64,000 nt of DNA from G965276765 sp965276765. GTDB lineage: Bacteria > Actinomycetota > Acidimicrobiia > Acidimicrobiales > Palsa-688. The stretch covers positions 2,976,001-3,040,000 of the forward strand of contig OZ255627.1 of assembly GCA_965276765.1 (NCBI GenBank). Direction: 5' to 3'. Shown here in pieces: positions 28,145 through 37,183 of the stretch (its first letter is position 1; every line of letters starts with the position of its first letter). Below the pieces are notes generated by a model. The model saw nothing but the letters and a program-made list of their open reading frames with translations. It was not told the DNA's origin and searched no databases. The translations under genes and the position numbers were made by a program.

Positions 28145-29563
28145 TCAGAGCGCGGGCCGGCGGGCGGTCCAGGGCTGGGCGGTCTCCAGCTGCGACGCCA
28201 CGCGGATGACGGTGGCCTCGTCCCACGGTCCACCAACCAGTTGCACGCCGATCGGCAGGCCGGTCGGCGTCCGGCCGGTCGGTAGGGAGATGGCGGGAAG
28301 TCCCGTGACGTTGAAGGCTGACGCCAGGATCGCCATCTGTAGCACCGGGAGGGCGGGCCCGTCCGGCTCGGCGTGGACGCGAGCCAGGACGTCGCCGGCC
28401 CTGGGTGGCTCGATGGTCATGGTCGGCGTCAAGAGGATGTCGAACTCTTGGCCCCACCGGGTGACGACCTCTCGGGTGTAGCGCTGCAGCTGATGCACCG
28501 ACCGGACGTAGGTGAGGCTGTCGATGCCGGCGGCCGTGGCGCGGCCGGCCTGGATATGGGGCTCGGTCCTGGCCCAGTCGATGCCCTCGTAATCGGCGAG
28601 TCCGGAGTTGACGATGTTGAGAAATGCCTCGACCGTTGCGTCCGGGAGCTCCACGGAGGCTGCGACCCGGTTGTGACCGAGGGCTTCGAGAGCAGTCGCG
28701 GTCGATCGCACGACGTCGATGCAGACCGCGTCGATCGGCAACCCGAGCGGGGCCTCCTCCACGACCCCGAAGCGGAGCCTTCCGGGATCGGTGCCGACCT
28801 CGCGGGCGAAGGGCCGGGCCGGGGCGGGGGCGTTGTACCAGCAGCGGCGATCGGGGCCGGAGATCACGTCGAGGACGGCGGCTGTGTCGGCCACGTCCCG
28901 CGTCACGACACCTTCGACCGCTCCGCCCTCCCACGCCGTCACGGCCGAAGGGACTCGCCCCCTGCTGACCTTCAACCCGACGAGACCACAGCACGATGCG
29001 GGGATGCGGATCGACCCGCCACCGTCGTTGGCGTGGGCGAGGGGGAACATCCTGGCCGCAGTGGCCGCCGCCGCCCCTCCGCTGCTGCCACCCGGCGTTC
29101 GGTCGAGGTCCCACGGGTTGCGGCTCACGCCGTAACGGTCGTTCTCGGCCACCGTGATCGGACCGAACTCGGGAGTGTTGGTCCTACCGGTCAACACGAA
29201 GCCGGCGCGGACGAAGGCGTCGACGACCAGGTCGCTCGCCTCACTCGGTCCTTCCGGTGCGGCCGCCGAGCCGTAGGTGACGGGCCAGCCCGCCACGGCC
29301 GTCAGGTCCTTGATCGGCAGGGGTACGCCGTGAAACGGCGGAAGCTCGTCGGGGCGGCGATGGGAGACGAGCTCGGTCGCCTCCCTGGCGGCGCGGCGCC
29401 CCTCGTCGTCGTTTCGCCAGATGATGGCATTGACGGCGCCGTTGACTGCATCGACGCGTTCGAGACAGGCATCGAGGGCTTCGATGGGGCTGATCCGCTT
29501 GGCTTTTATGGCCGTAGCCAGCTCGACGGCGGTCAGCTCCGTGACGTCGGTCGATCGGTCCAT
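28145..29563 (-). CDS. Amidase (amidase-signature family)
   Basis: A 472-residue hydrolase of the amidase-signature family with the Ser-cisSer-Lys triad: the Lys in PIKDLTAV, and the two Ser in TPGGSSGGAAAA, with GGGSIRIPASCCGLVGLKVSRGR following. It opens with ELTAVELATAIKAKRISPIEALDACLERV, like GatA. Because there are no gatB or gatC neighbours it is more likely a stand-alone amidase than the aminoacyl-tRNA amidotransferase subunit. The start ATG is at 29563; the longer frame upstream is not conserved. Confidence 0.9.
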   Translation of the reverse strand: MDRSTDVTELTAVELATAIKAKRISPIEALDACLERVDAVNGAVNAIIWRNDDEGRRAAREATELVSHRRPDELPPFHGVPLPIKDLTAVAGWPVTYGSAAAPEGPSEASDLVVDAFVRAGFVLTGRTNTPEFGPITVAENDRYGVSRNPWDLDRTPGGSSGGAAAATAARMFPLAHANDGGGSIRIPASCCGLVGLKVSRGRVPSAVTAWEGGAVEGVVTRDVADTAAVLDVISGPDRRCWYNAPAPARPFAREVGTDPGRLRFGVVEEAPLGLPIDAVCIDVVRSTATALEALGHNRVAASVELPDATVEAFLNIVNSGLADYEGIDWARTEPHIQAGRATAAGIDSLTYVRSVHQLQRYTREVVTRWGQEFDILLTPTMTIEPPRAGDVLARVHAEPDGPALPVLQMAILASAFNVTGLPAISLPTGRTPTGLPIGVQLVGGPWDEATVIRVASQLETAQPWTARRPAL

Positions 29564-29686
29564 AACGGCGACGTTATCCAGACGCCGGCGGCCCCGATAG
29601 CGCCGGAAGGTACACTTGCCCCACGGTCGGGTGCCACCCGCCGGAGCGCCGGCAGGGAACCGAGAGGAACCTGGGGAGGTAGCACC

Positions 29687-29989
29687 ATGCTGGACCAGTC
29701 CGAGGCTCGTGACGTCGAAGTGCTTCGGTTGCGCAATGGAGGCCGCGCCTTCGCACGGATCAGCCGGGATCTCGAGTTCGATCGGCCCCACGACGCGCAG
29801 CTGGCGTTCAAGCGCGCCCTGCTCCGCCTTCCGGCGTCCGAGCAGGCCACGGTGCGCAAGGAGGAGACCACCCGACTCAACGGCATGGCGGCGCGCGTCG
29901 AAGCCGACACCGACCGCTCACCCGAAGAGCGGGCTCGCCGGCTCAAGACCATCGACCGCCTTCGCCAGCTGATCGCCGCCGAGCACTGA
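29687..29989 (+). CDS. Small hypothetical protein, helical
   Basis: A 100-residue protein with a strong Shine-Dalgarno (GGGGAGG, seven bases before the ATG). It is predominantly helical and charged: DVEVLRLRNGGRAFARISRDLEF, then a long segment TTRLNGMAARVEADTDRSPEE and RLRQLIAAEH. The pattern NGGRAFARISRDLEFDRPHDAQLAF looks like a DNA-binding helix-turn-helix, but I do not recognise the family. It lies divergent from the amidase with a 124-base promoter region. Confidence 0.6.
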   Translation: MLDQSEARDVEVLRLRNGGRAFARISRDLEFDRPHDAQLAFKRALLRLPASEQATVRKEETTRLNGMAARVEADTDRSPEERARRLKTIDRLRQLIAAEH

Positions 29990-30050
29990 TCGCTCCCGAG
30001 GGCTGATCGCTGCCGAGGGCTGATCGCCGCCGGAAGCGGACGCCGAGGCG

Positions 30051-30500
30051 TCAGGCGGAGGGGGCCGCCGCCGCTTCGACGGGCTCGGCCGCCGGCTCGG
30101 TAGTGGCCTGGGCACCGTCGGCGGGCGCTGCTTCTCGATCCTCGCCGGCCGAGGCCGCGGCGGGCCGCTCGGCCGGACGGCCCCGGCGGGACCCTCCACC
30201 CCTGCGGTCGCCCCTGTCGACGGCGAAGGTGCGGACGACGTAGGGGAGCAGCACGAGCTCCCTCGCCGTCTTGACGGCAAGGGCCACATCGCGCTGGTGC
30301 TGCGCACATGTACCGGTCGCGCCCCGCGCCTTGATGCGGCCCCGATCGTTGACGAACCGCCGGAGGAGGGCGACGTCTTTGTAGTCGACCCAGTCGATGT
30401 GCTCCGCACAAAACATGCAGACCTTGGGGCGACCGCGCCTCACGCGCCCCTTGACCTCAGTTGGCTTCCTCTTCTTCTGTACCTTGGCTTTGCGTGCCAT
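30051..30500 (-). CDS. rpsR: 30S ribosomal protein bS18 with C-terminal extension
   Basis: Small-subunit ribosomal protein that sits near the platform beside bS6. Residues 25-95 are classical bS18: CMFCAEHIDWVDYKDVALLRRFV, NDRGRIKARGATGTCAQHQRDVALAVKTARELVLLPYV. Cys28, Cys31, His34 and Cys65 are in place for zinc (the C+ form). Normally about 80 residues long, this one is 149 because of a Basic-then-Ala/Glu/Pro-rich tail (RGGGSRRGRPAERPA, TEPAAEPVEAAAAPSA). It is not in the usual rpsF-ssb-rpsR-rplI operon here. Confidence 0.93.
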   Translation of the reverse strand: MARKAKVQKKRKPTEVKGRVRRGRPKVCMFCAEHIDWVDYKDVALLRRFVNDRGRIKARGATGTCAQHQRDVALAVKTARELVLLPYVVRTFAVDRGDRRGGGSRRGRPAERPAAASAGEDREAAPADGAQATTEPAAEPVEAAAAPSA

Positions 30501-30759
30501 GCCGCTCCCGGCGTCAGCCCCGATCGGGCTCGTTGCCCCACAGCGGATGACCGTCTCTTGCCTTCACCGACCCTTGTCGGCTCACCGACGCTAGCCGATG
30601 GCGATGCGGACGGTGCAATGCGTCGAGATGGCGTGTTACCATCTTCGATGAGGGCAACGAAACCAGCACCGGATGACATTCCCTCCGGCTCGGAAGCGAG
30701 CTAGGCCGTGACCCGTTTGATCCACGGGTCGACTCAGGCCAAGAAAGGAGGGATCGCCA

Positions 30760-30963
30760 ATGGCAACTGGCACCGTGAAATGGTTCAACGGCGAAAAGGG
30801 CTTTGGCTTCATTACTCAAGACGCTGGCGGCCCTGACGTGTTCGTACACTTCAGTGCAATCAGCGGCGATGGCTACCGAAACCTCGACGAAGGGCAGAAT
30901 GTCGAGTACGAGACCAAGGAAGGCCCCAAGGGCCTCCAAGCCGCCAACGTCCGTCAAATCTGA
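30760..30963 (+). CDS. cspA: Cold shock domain protein
   Basis: A 67-residue RNA/ssDNA-binding protein with the cold-shock fold: MATGTVKWFNGEKGFGFITQD containing the RNP-1 motif GFGFI, and VFVHFSAI with RNP-2. It has a strong Shine-Dalgarno (AAAGGAGGG) and a roughly 100-base leader, as is usual for cold-induced mRNAs that fold at different temperatures. The last base of the gene is followed by a perfect-stem hairpin terminator at 31001-31032. Confidence 0.96.
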   Translation: MATGTVKWFNGEKGFGFITQDAGGPDVFVHFSAISGDGYRNLDEGQNVEYETKEGPKGLQAANVRQI

Positions 30964-31000
30964 TCCGATCCGCGTGATCTGATCTGACCTAGTGAGATAC

Positions 31001-31032
31001 CCGGTCGTCGTGCCTCGTGGCACGACGACCGG
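31001..31032. terminator. Hairpin between convergent cspA and aminotransferase genes
   Basis: A perfect 14-bp stem, CCGGTCGTCGTGCC pairing with GGCACGACGACCGG across a TCGT loop. It has no T tract, as is common in GC-rich actinobacteria, and lies just downstream of cspA and of the convergent aminotransferase stop at 31062, so it may end transcription from both sides. Confidence 0.65.
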
Positions 31033-31061
31033 CTGTCGCGCCCGTCCTCGGCCCGGGGGCC

Positions 31062-31964
31062 TCAGACCGACGGGGCGACCGGACGGACGAGGCCGGCGAT
31101 CTCCTCACCCAGACCACTACCGTCGCGCCTGCCTTCGGTGATGGCCTTCCCGTCGATCGTGTGGACCTGGGCCGAGAGCCGGACGCTCGAGAGGAGCCAC
31201 ACGCCGTCCGCCTCGTGGAGGTCCTCCACGCTGAGGCTCTCGTAGCCCACCTCCCAGCCGGCCTCCGGCGCCCGGGAGAAGAGGTCGCCGAGGGTCACGC
31301 TCGGGAGGATGCCGAGCGACGTCGGCGGGCTGAGCAGTGTCCGTCCCCTGGCCACGACGACGGAGGAGGTGGGCGCCTCGAGCACGGCACCGTCGGAGGT
31401 GAAGAACACGACGTCGTCGGCAGCGTGGTTCCTCGCCCACCGCAGGGCGGCCATGTTGACGGCGTAGGAGAGGGTCTTGGCCCCCAGCAGCAGCCACGGG
31501 GCCCGACCGGCGAGCTCCGAGTCGAAGCCGCGCTCGAGGGTCACGACGGCAATGCCGTGGTGGCGCTGCTCGATCGCCGTCGGCTTGGGCGCGTCGGCGA
31601 GCACGTAGCCGCTGACGGCGTCGGTTTCCTCCGGGCCGCGGGTGGCGATCAGCCTGAGGACCATCTCGGGCCCGCCGCGCCACGACGCGATCGCTCTGGC
31701 GACGGCACGGCGCCACCGGGCCGGGGCCGGCAGCGCCAGGTCGACCGCCCGAGCGGAGCGCTCGAGTCGGGCCAGGTGCTCGTCGAGCAACCACGGTTCG
31801 CCGTCGACGACGAGGAACGCCTCGAACACCCCGTCGCCGCGGAGCACCCCGAGATCGTCGGCGCGAAGCAGCAGGTCGTCTCTCGAGAGGTCCCGCTCGT
31901 CGAGCGCGACGACGAGGGCGAGTCTCGATGGGGCGGGCGGTATTGGTGGATCGGCGAGCGGCAC
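31062..31964 (-). CDS. Class IV pyridoxal-phosphate aminotransferase / aminodeoxychorismate lyase-like
   Basis: A 300-residue fold-type IV PLP enzyme. The catalytic Lys is in GAKTLSYAVNM and the cofactor-binding Glu in VLEAPTSSVVVARG; the phosphate-binding segment follows as GILPSVTLGDL. The N-terminal RADDLGVLRGDGVFEAFLV block is typical of PabC (folate p-aminobenzoate branch), with branched-chain aminotransferase as the alternative. The sequence alone does not settle the substrate. It is transcribed divergently from the PAS gene. Confidence 0.82.
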   Translation of the reverse strand: MPLADPPIPPAPSRLALVVALDERDLSRDDLLLRADDLGVLRGDGVFEAFLVVDGEPWLLDEHLARLERSARAVDLALPAPARWRRAVARAIASWRGGPEMVLRLIATRGPEETDAVSGYVLADAPKPTAIEQRHHGIAVVTLERGFDSELAGRAPWLLLGAKTLSYAVNMAALRWARNHAADDVVFFTSDGAVLEAPTSSVVVARGRTLLSPPTSLGILPSVTLGDLFSRAPEAGWEVGYESLSVEDLHEADGVWLLSSVRLSAQVHTIDGKAITEGRRDGSGLGEEIAGLVRPVAPSV

Positions 31965-31990
31965 GGCGCCAATGTAGCCAGCCTCCTACG

Positions 31991-32821
31991 ATGCCAGCAG
32001 TGAGGGGAGACGAGGCGAAGGTGGGCGACGCGGCCCCGGAGGCGATGTTGAGGGCGCTCGTCGAGATGTCAGACGACGCCATCTTCGCCTGCGACGCAGC
32101 CGGGGCGGTGACGACCTGGGGCGCGACCGCAGAGCGGCTCTTCGGCTGGCCGGCCGGCGACGTGCTCGAGGGTCCACTGGACGCCTTGTTTCCTGAGCAC
32201 CTGCGCCCCGAGGTGCGCTCCGTGGTGGCAACGGTCATCGCCGGCGACCGGATCACCCACTTCGAGACCGAGGTCCTGCGCCCCGACGGCATGCCCGTGC
32301 CCGTCTCGCTCTCACTCCGCCCGGTGTTCGACGTCGACCAGGCGGGCGACGTCGGTGACGTCCCCTTCGGCTCGGTCGTGATCGCACGGGACGTGACCGA
32401 GCAGCGCCTGGCTCAGGCCGCGCTGGCCGAGGTCGAGGCCCGTCTCGAGATGAGCGAGGCCCTGGCCCACGCCGGAAGCTGGTTGTGGGACGTGCGGACA
32501 GGGGCGGTGCAGTGGAGTGCCGAGTTCCACCGCATCCACGGTGTCGATCCCCTCGACTTCGACGGGACGTTCGAATCACATATCGGGCTCGTCCACCCCG
32601 GGGACCGAGAGGACGTGCGAGCGGCCATGGAGGCGTCCGTGGCATCGGGGCGGCCCTTGGAGCGGGAGTATCGGGTGGTCCGTCCCGATCGCACGCAGCG
32701 CGTCCTGCGGGTCACGGCCCAGCCGGCGGTGGGGTCCGCAGGTCGGGTCGTCGGGCTGCGCGGCGTCGGTCAGGATGTCACGGACGACGCCGCTGTCACT
32801 CCTGACCCACGAGATGCCTGA
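31991..32821 (+). CDS. Double-PAS protein without output domain
   Basis: A 276-residue protein with two PAS sensor folds. The first begins around residue 20 (ALVEMSDDAIFACDAAGAVTTWGATAERLFGW) and ends in the PAC-like VVIARDVTEQRLAQAAL; the second begins at ALAHAGSWLWDVRTGAVQWSAEFHRIHGV and ends with GLRGVGQDVTDDAA. A coiled linker (RLAQAALAEVEARLEMSEAL) joins them. No kinase, GGDEF, EAL or HTH domain follows, so it may bind a ligand and signal to a partner protein. It reads towards the hydrogenase region and converges on a small minus-strand gene that overlaps its 3' end by 26 bases. Confidence 0.8.
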   Translation: MPAVRGDEAKVGDAAPEAMLRALVEMSDDAIFACDAAGAVTTWGATAERLFGWPAGDVLEGPLDALFPEHLRPEVRSVVATVIAGDRITHFETEVLRPDGMPVPVSLSLRPVFDVDQAGDVGDVPFGSVVIARDVTEQRLAQAALAEVEARLEMSEALAHAGSWLWDVRTGAVQWSAEFHRIHGVDPLDFDGTFESHIGLVHPGDREDVRAAMEASVASGRPLEREYRVVRPDRTQRVLRVTAQPAVGSAGRVVGLRGVGQDVTDDAAVTPDPRDA

Positions 32822-33053
32822 CCTTGGCCACCAGGTCGCCACCCGCAGCATCGGGGGCCTGGTGCTCGCCGTCGACGATCCCCGCCAGTTCCCTGAGCGT
32901 GGTGCCGATCTGGGTCCTGGCCGCCGAGACGACGTCGGCAAACTCGTCGGTCTCGCAGAGGGACTTGAGGGATCGGCCCAGCTGATCGAGGTCCTTGCCT
33001 CCGGTCTTGGCCCCGACGACGTAGCCGACGGCCATGGCCAGGAAGACGTTCAC
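32796..33053 (-). CDS. Small membrane-associated protein (YtxH-like), hydrogenase-linked
   Basis: An 85-residue protein with one short membrane segment (VFLAMAVGYVVGAKTG) and a helical tail. It is paralogous to a 77-residue protein at 43515 inside the hydrogenase operon (shared pattern GYxxGxxxG then a polar helix with S-E-E-x-D-x or similar). Its ATG overlaps the stop of the PadR-YceI gene (ATGA), so it is co-translated with the regulator. Its function is unknown; the association with [NiFe] hydrogenase loci is inferred from position and duplication. Confidence 0.55.
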   Translation of the reverse strand: MNVFLAMAVGYVVGAKTGGKDLDQLGRSLKSLCETDEFADVVSAARTQIGTTLRELAGIVDGEHQAPDAAGGDLVAKVRHLVGQE

Positions 33054-34180
33054 AGGGAATCCTTCAACTGGATCTCCTCCAACGGTGGTTGCTCGAGCTC
33101 GGCCTCGAGGTGAAGCCGCACGCGTACATCAGGGTAGATCCGCAACATGAGGACCGTCGGGGAGGGGATAGCGAAGTCGCGGATGTCGAAGACCTGCTCG
33201 CCGGTGATGATGAGCCGGTCGGACACTGCCTCCACATTGACCGTGCCTTGTGCTGGCCGGCCCACGCCATGGAACACGAGCTCGCCGCTGAGCCGGTAGC
33301 GGGACCCGGGGCCGCTCGCGGCACACTCGCGCATCCGGACGGTCGCGGTCGGAAACCGACGGGCATCGATGCGACGCAGCAGCTCGGCGTCGTAGAGCCG
33401 GTTGCCCGACCTCAGCCCTGACACGTCGATGTTGAGCTCGGCGGAAGGAGGCTGCTCGGTGCGGAGCACGCCGTCGACGACAGCGGCCTCGATAGATCCG
33501 GTGATGCCTGTCGCCCCGAAGCTGAGCGGGCCGACGGTCGAGCGAACCTCGATGAGCACCACGGAGCGGTCGCGGACCAGGGGGAAGCACCTCCGCTGCG
33601 GTGCCTCGGCGGCGTCGGGATCGGAGGCGGTGGAGGGTTGGGGGGTAGTGGGCGGCCCGGCCAACTGCACCTCTTCGCCGGCGTCGACGGGCACGAGCCG
33701 GCGCCGGCCCGCCGAGGTCGACGAAACGGGCGACCAGCCGAATCCGAGTGCAGAAGCCCATGCTCCCTCGACCTGAGCCAGGACGGCGTCGGTCGTCCCG
33801 GTCGCCTGGTAGCGGCGCAGGACCTGACCGAGATGGTCGTGCTCCTCTTTGATCACCCCCATCCACACCCGGAGGACCCGCTCGCCCAGCGGGGTCACCA
33901 GGTAGACCCTCCGGGACTGACCGGCGGTCGGGCCCGGCAACTTCGGGTCTTGCGGGGAGGCCTTCACGAGCCCGTCACCCTCCAGTTGAGCGAGGGCGCG
34001 GTACACGGCGGGCCGATCGACGTGGCCGAAGCGAAACTCTCGCAGCCGGGGCACGAGGCCGTAGCCGTAGCCCGGCTGCTCGGAGAGCAGCAGCAGGATG
34101 GCGGGCAGGATGAAATGCCGGGGCGGCGCCAACTCGAAGCGCGAGGTTTTGCCGGCGGTCGCCGCCATGGCATCGTCCAC
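33050..34180 (-). CDS. PadR-type regulator fused to a YceI-like lipocalin domain
   Basis: A 376-residue two-domain protein. Residues about 20-110 are a PadR winged helix (PAILLLLSEQPGYGYGLV, VYRALAQLEGDGLV, YLVTPLGERVL). After a Pro/Thr/Ser-rich linker (about 150-200), residues 207-370 are a YceI fold (RSTVGPLSF, RIDARRFPTATVRM, GELVFHGVGRPAQGTVNVEA, FDIRDFAIPSPTVLML). YceI proteins form a beta-barrel that binds isoprenoid chains; fusing one to a DNA-binding domain suggests a one-component sensor of quinone or isoprenoid. The start could be GTG 34180 (good spacing to GGGGGAAG) or ATG 34168. Confidence 0.85.
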   Translation of the reverse strand: MDDAMAATAGKTSRFELAPPRHFILPAILLLLSEQPGYGYGLVPRLREFRFGHVDRPAVYRALAQLEGDGLVKASPQDPKLPGPTAGQSRRVYLVTPLGERVLRVWMGVIKEEHDHLGQVLRRYQATGTTDAVLAQVEGAWASALGFGWSPVSSTSAGRRRLVPVDAGEEVQLAGPPTTPQPSTASDPDAAEAPQRRCFPLVRDRSVVLIEVRSTVGPLSFGATGITGSIEAAVVDGVLRTEQPPSAELNIDVSGLRSGNRLYDAELLRRIDARRFPTATVRMRECAASGPGSRYRLSGELVFHGVGRPAQGTVNVEAVSDRLIITGEQVFDIRDFAIPSPTVLMLRIYPDVRVRLHLEAELEQPPLEEIQLKDSL

Positions 34181-34199
34181 AGACTTCCCCCTTTGTCCC

Positions 34200-34228
34200 T
34201 TTCTAGCGCTCGCGGCCGGAGGTGTCAA
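34200..34228 (-). promoter_or_regulatory. Predicted sigma-70-type promoter of the padR-yceI operon
   Basis: On the minus strand, TTGACA (34223-34228, consensus -35) is followed after 17 bases by TAGAAA (34200-34205, -10). The spacing is ideal. The -35 box lies inside the inverted repeat described at 34221, so binding there would repress the regulator's own transcription. Confidence 0.6.
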
Positions 34229-34244
34229 CGGTGCAAAAGACACC
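34221..34244. promoter_or_regulatory. Inverted repeat GGTGTC-N12-GACACC, candidate PadR operator
   Basis: A 24-bp region with perfect 6-bp arms, GGTGTC (34221-34226) and GACACC (34239-34244). It sits in the 145-base gap between the divergent padR-yceI and hhyS genes. One arm covers the regulator's -35 box and the other ends two bases upstream of the hhyS -35. PadR dimers bind such dyads. The assignment is inference from location and symmetry. Confidence 0.5.
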
Positions 34245-34246
34245 CA

Positions 34247-34275
34247 TTTACAGCAGGGCCGTTCCCCGGTATCAC
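34247..34275 (+). promoter_or_regulatory. Predicted promoter of the hydrogenase operon
   Basis: TTTACA (34247-34252) and TATCAC (34270-34275) are separated by 17 bases, close to the sigma-70 consensus. Transcription would start near 34282, giving a leader of about 45 bases that ends with a strong Shine-Dalgarno GGGGAGG six bases before the GTG of hhyS. Confidence 0.5.
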
Positions 34276-34325
34276 TACCTGAAGCCGCCCAACTCGGCGC
34301 GGCTGCAAGACGGGGGAGGACCGCT

Positions 34326-35381
<1,056 letters not shown>

Positions 35382-35388
35382 GGACGAG

Positions 35389-37176
35389 ATGGCCACCAAG
35401 ACATCGACCAAAGACGCCAACGGCCTGGTGGAGATGGCCTGGGATCCGATCACCCGGATCGTGGGCAGCCTCGGGATCTACACCAAGATCGACTTCGGGA
35501 AGGGCAAGGTCGCCGAGTGTCACAGCACCTCGTCGATCTTCCGCGGCTACAGCATCTTCATGAAGGGCAAGGATCCTCGCGACTCCCACTTCATCACCAG
35601 CCGCATCTGCGGTATCTGCGGTGACAATCACGCCACGTGCTCGTGCTACGCGCAGAACATGGCGTACGGCGTGCGGCCCCCGGCACTGGGCGAACAGATC
35701 GTCAACCTCGGCGAGGCCGCCGAGTACATGTTCGACCACAACATCTACCAGGAGAACCTGGTAGGGGTCGACTTCTGCGAGCGGATGGTCGGCGAGACCA
35801 ACCCCGGGGTGCTCGAGAAGGCCAACAGGACCGAGTCCCCGCACGCCGGTGACCACGGGTACAAGACCATCGGCGACATCATGCGGTCACTCAACCCGTT
35901 CTCCGGTGAGTTCTACCGCGAGGCACTCCAGGTCAGCCGGTACACCCGAGAGATGTTCTGTCTCATGGAGGGCCGCCACGTCCACCCGTCCACCCTGTAT
36001 CCGGGCGGTGTCGGCACGACGGCGACCATCCAGTTGTTCACCGACTACTACACGCGCCTGATGCGCTATGTGGAGTTCATGAAGCGGGTCGTGCCCATGC
36101 ACGACGACCTGTTCAACTTCTTCTACGAGGCCCTGCCGGGATACGAGGAGGTCGGTCGGCGTCGGATCCTGCTGGGCTGTTGGGGCGCGTTCCAGGACCC
36201 CGACGTGTGCAACTTCGACTACCGGGATATGAGCCAGTGGGGACGGGCCATGGGCGTCACTCCCGGCGTCGTCGTCGACGGCAAGCTCGTCACCAACGAC
36301 CTGGTCGACATCAACCTCGGTATCCGCATCCTCCTCGGCCACTCGTTCTACGACGACTGGGAAGGCCAGGAGATGTTCGTGAGCCACGATCCTCTCGGCA
36401 ACCCCGTCGATCGACGTCACCCGTGGAACCAGCACACCAACCCGCAGCCGCAGAAGCGCGACTTCGACGGCAACTACAGCTGGGTGATGTCGCCACGCTG
36501 GTTCGACGGCAACGATCACCTGGCCCTCGATACCGGTGGCGGCCCGATCGCTCGGCTGTGGTCGACTGCCCTTTCCGGCCTGGTGAACACCGATCACATC
36601 AAGGCCACGGGCAACAGCGTCGAGATCCATCTGCCGAAGTCGGTGCTCAAGCCGGCGGTCACCCTCGAGTGGAAGATTCCCCAGTGGTCGAACGCCATCG
36701 AACGCGACAGGGCCCGCACCTACTTCCAGGCCTACGCGGCGGCATCCGCCCTTGACTTCATCGAGAAGGCGCTCGTCGACGTCAGGGCGGGCAAGACCAA
36801 GACGTGGGAGCCGTTCGAGGTACCCGAGGAGGGGATCGGCTGCGGATTCACCGAGGCCGTCCGCGGCGTGCTCTCGCACCACATGGTGATCAAGGAAGGC
36901 AAGATCGCCAACTACCACCCGTACCCGCCGACGCCGTGGAACGCCAACCCGAGGGACAGCTTCGGCACTCCCGGTCCCTACGAGGACGCCGTGATGAACA
37001 CGCCGATCTTCGAGGAGAACGATCAGGAGCACTTCAAGGGCATCGACATCATGCGGGCCGTCCGCAGCTTCGACCCGTGCCTGCCGTGCGGCGTGCATAT
37101 GTACCTCGGCAAGGGCAAGGTGCTGAAGAAGATGCATACGCCGACCCAGGTCGCCACGCCCGAACTGGCCGACTGA
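35389..37176 (+). CDS. hhyL: [NiFe] hydrogenase large subunit, group 1h
   Basis: Catalytic subunit binding the Ni-Fe(CN)2CO centre. It has 595 residues. The N-terminal metal motif is RICGICGDNH (Cys74, Cys77, His81) and the C-terminal one DPCLPCGVH (Cys564, Cys567, His570). The 25 residues after His570 (beginning MYLGKGKV) would be cut off by the maturation protease at 41952 after nickel insertion. The FYxEAL/YPGGVGTT segments around residue 185-215 and the long, His-poor insert fit group 1h. The predicted role is scavenging trace H2 for respiration. Confidence 0.96.
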   Translation: MATKTSTKDANGLVEMAWDPITRIVGSLGIYTKIDFGKGKVAECHSTSSIFRGYSIFMKGKDPRDSHFITSRICGICGDNHATCSCYAQNMAYGVRPPALGEQIVNLGEAAEYMFDHNIYQENLVGVDFCERMVGETNPGVLEKANRTESPHAGDHGYKTIGDIMRSLNPFSGEFYREALQVSRYTREMFCLMEGRHVHPSTLYPGGVGTTATIQLFTDYYTRLMRYVEFMKRVVPMHDDLFNFFYEALPGYEEVGRRRILLGCWGAFQDPDVCNFDYRDMSQWGRAMGVTPGVVVDGKLVTNDLVDINLGIRILLGHSFYDDWEGQEMFVSHDPLGNPVDRRHPWNQHTNPQPQKRDFDGNYSWVMSPRWFDGNDHLALDTGGGPIARLWSTALSGLVNTDHIKATGNSVEIHLPKSVLKPAVTLEWKIPQWSNAIERDRARTYFQAYAAASALDFIEKALVDVRAGKTKTWEPFEVPEEGIGCGFTEAVRGVLSHHMVIKEGKIANYHPYPPTPWNANPRDSFGTPGPYEDAVMNTPIFEENDQEHFKGIDIMRAVRSFDPCLPCGVHMYLGKGKVLKKMHTPTQVATPELAD

Positions 37177-37183
37177 GCACCGG

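Noticed and set aside
28373..29686. Long plus-strand frame antisense to the amidase
   Set aside because: Only the last 100 codons (from 29687) have a Shine-Dalgarno and natural composition; the rest is a shadow.
34098..34325. Extra N-terminus or Tat signal for the hydrogenase small subunit
   Set aside because: The upstream extension overlaps the divergent promoter and regulator; group 1h subunits lack a Tat signal.
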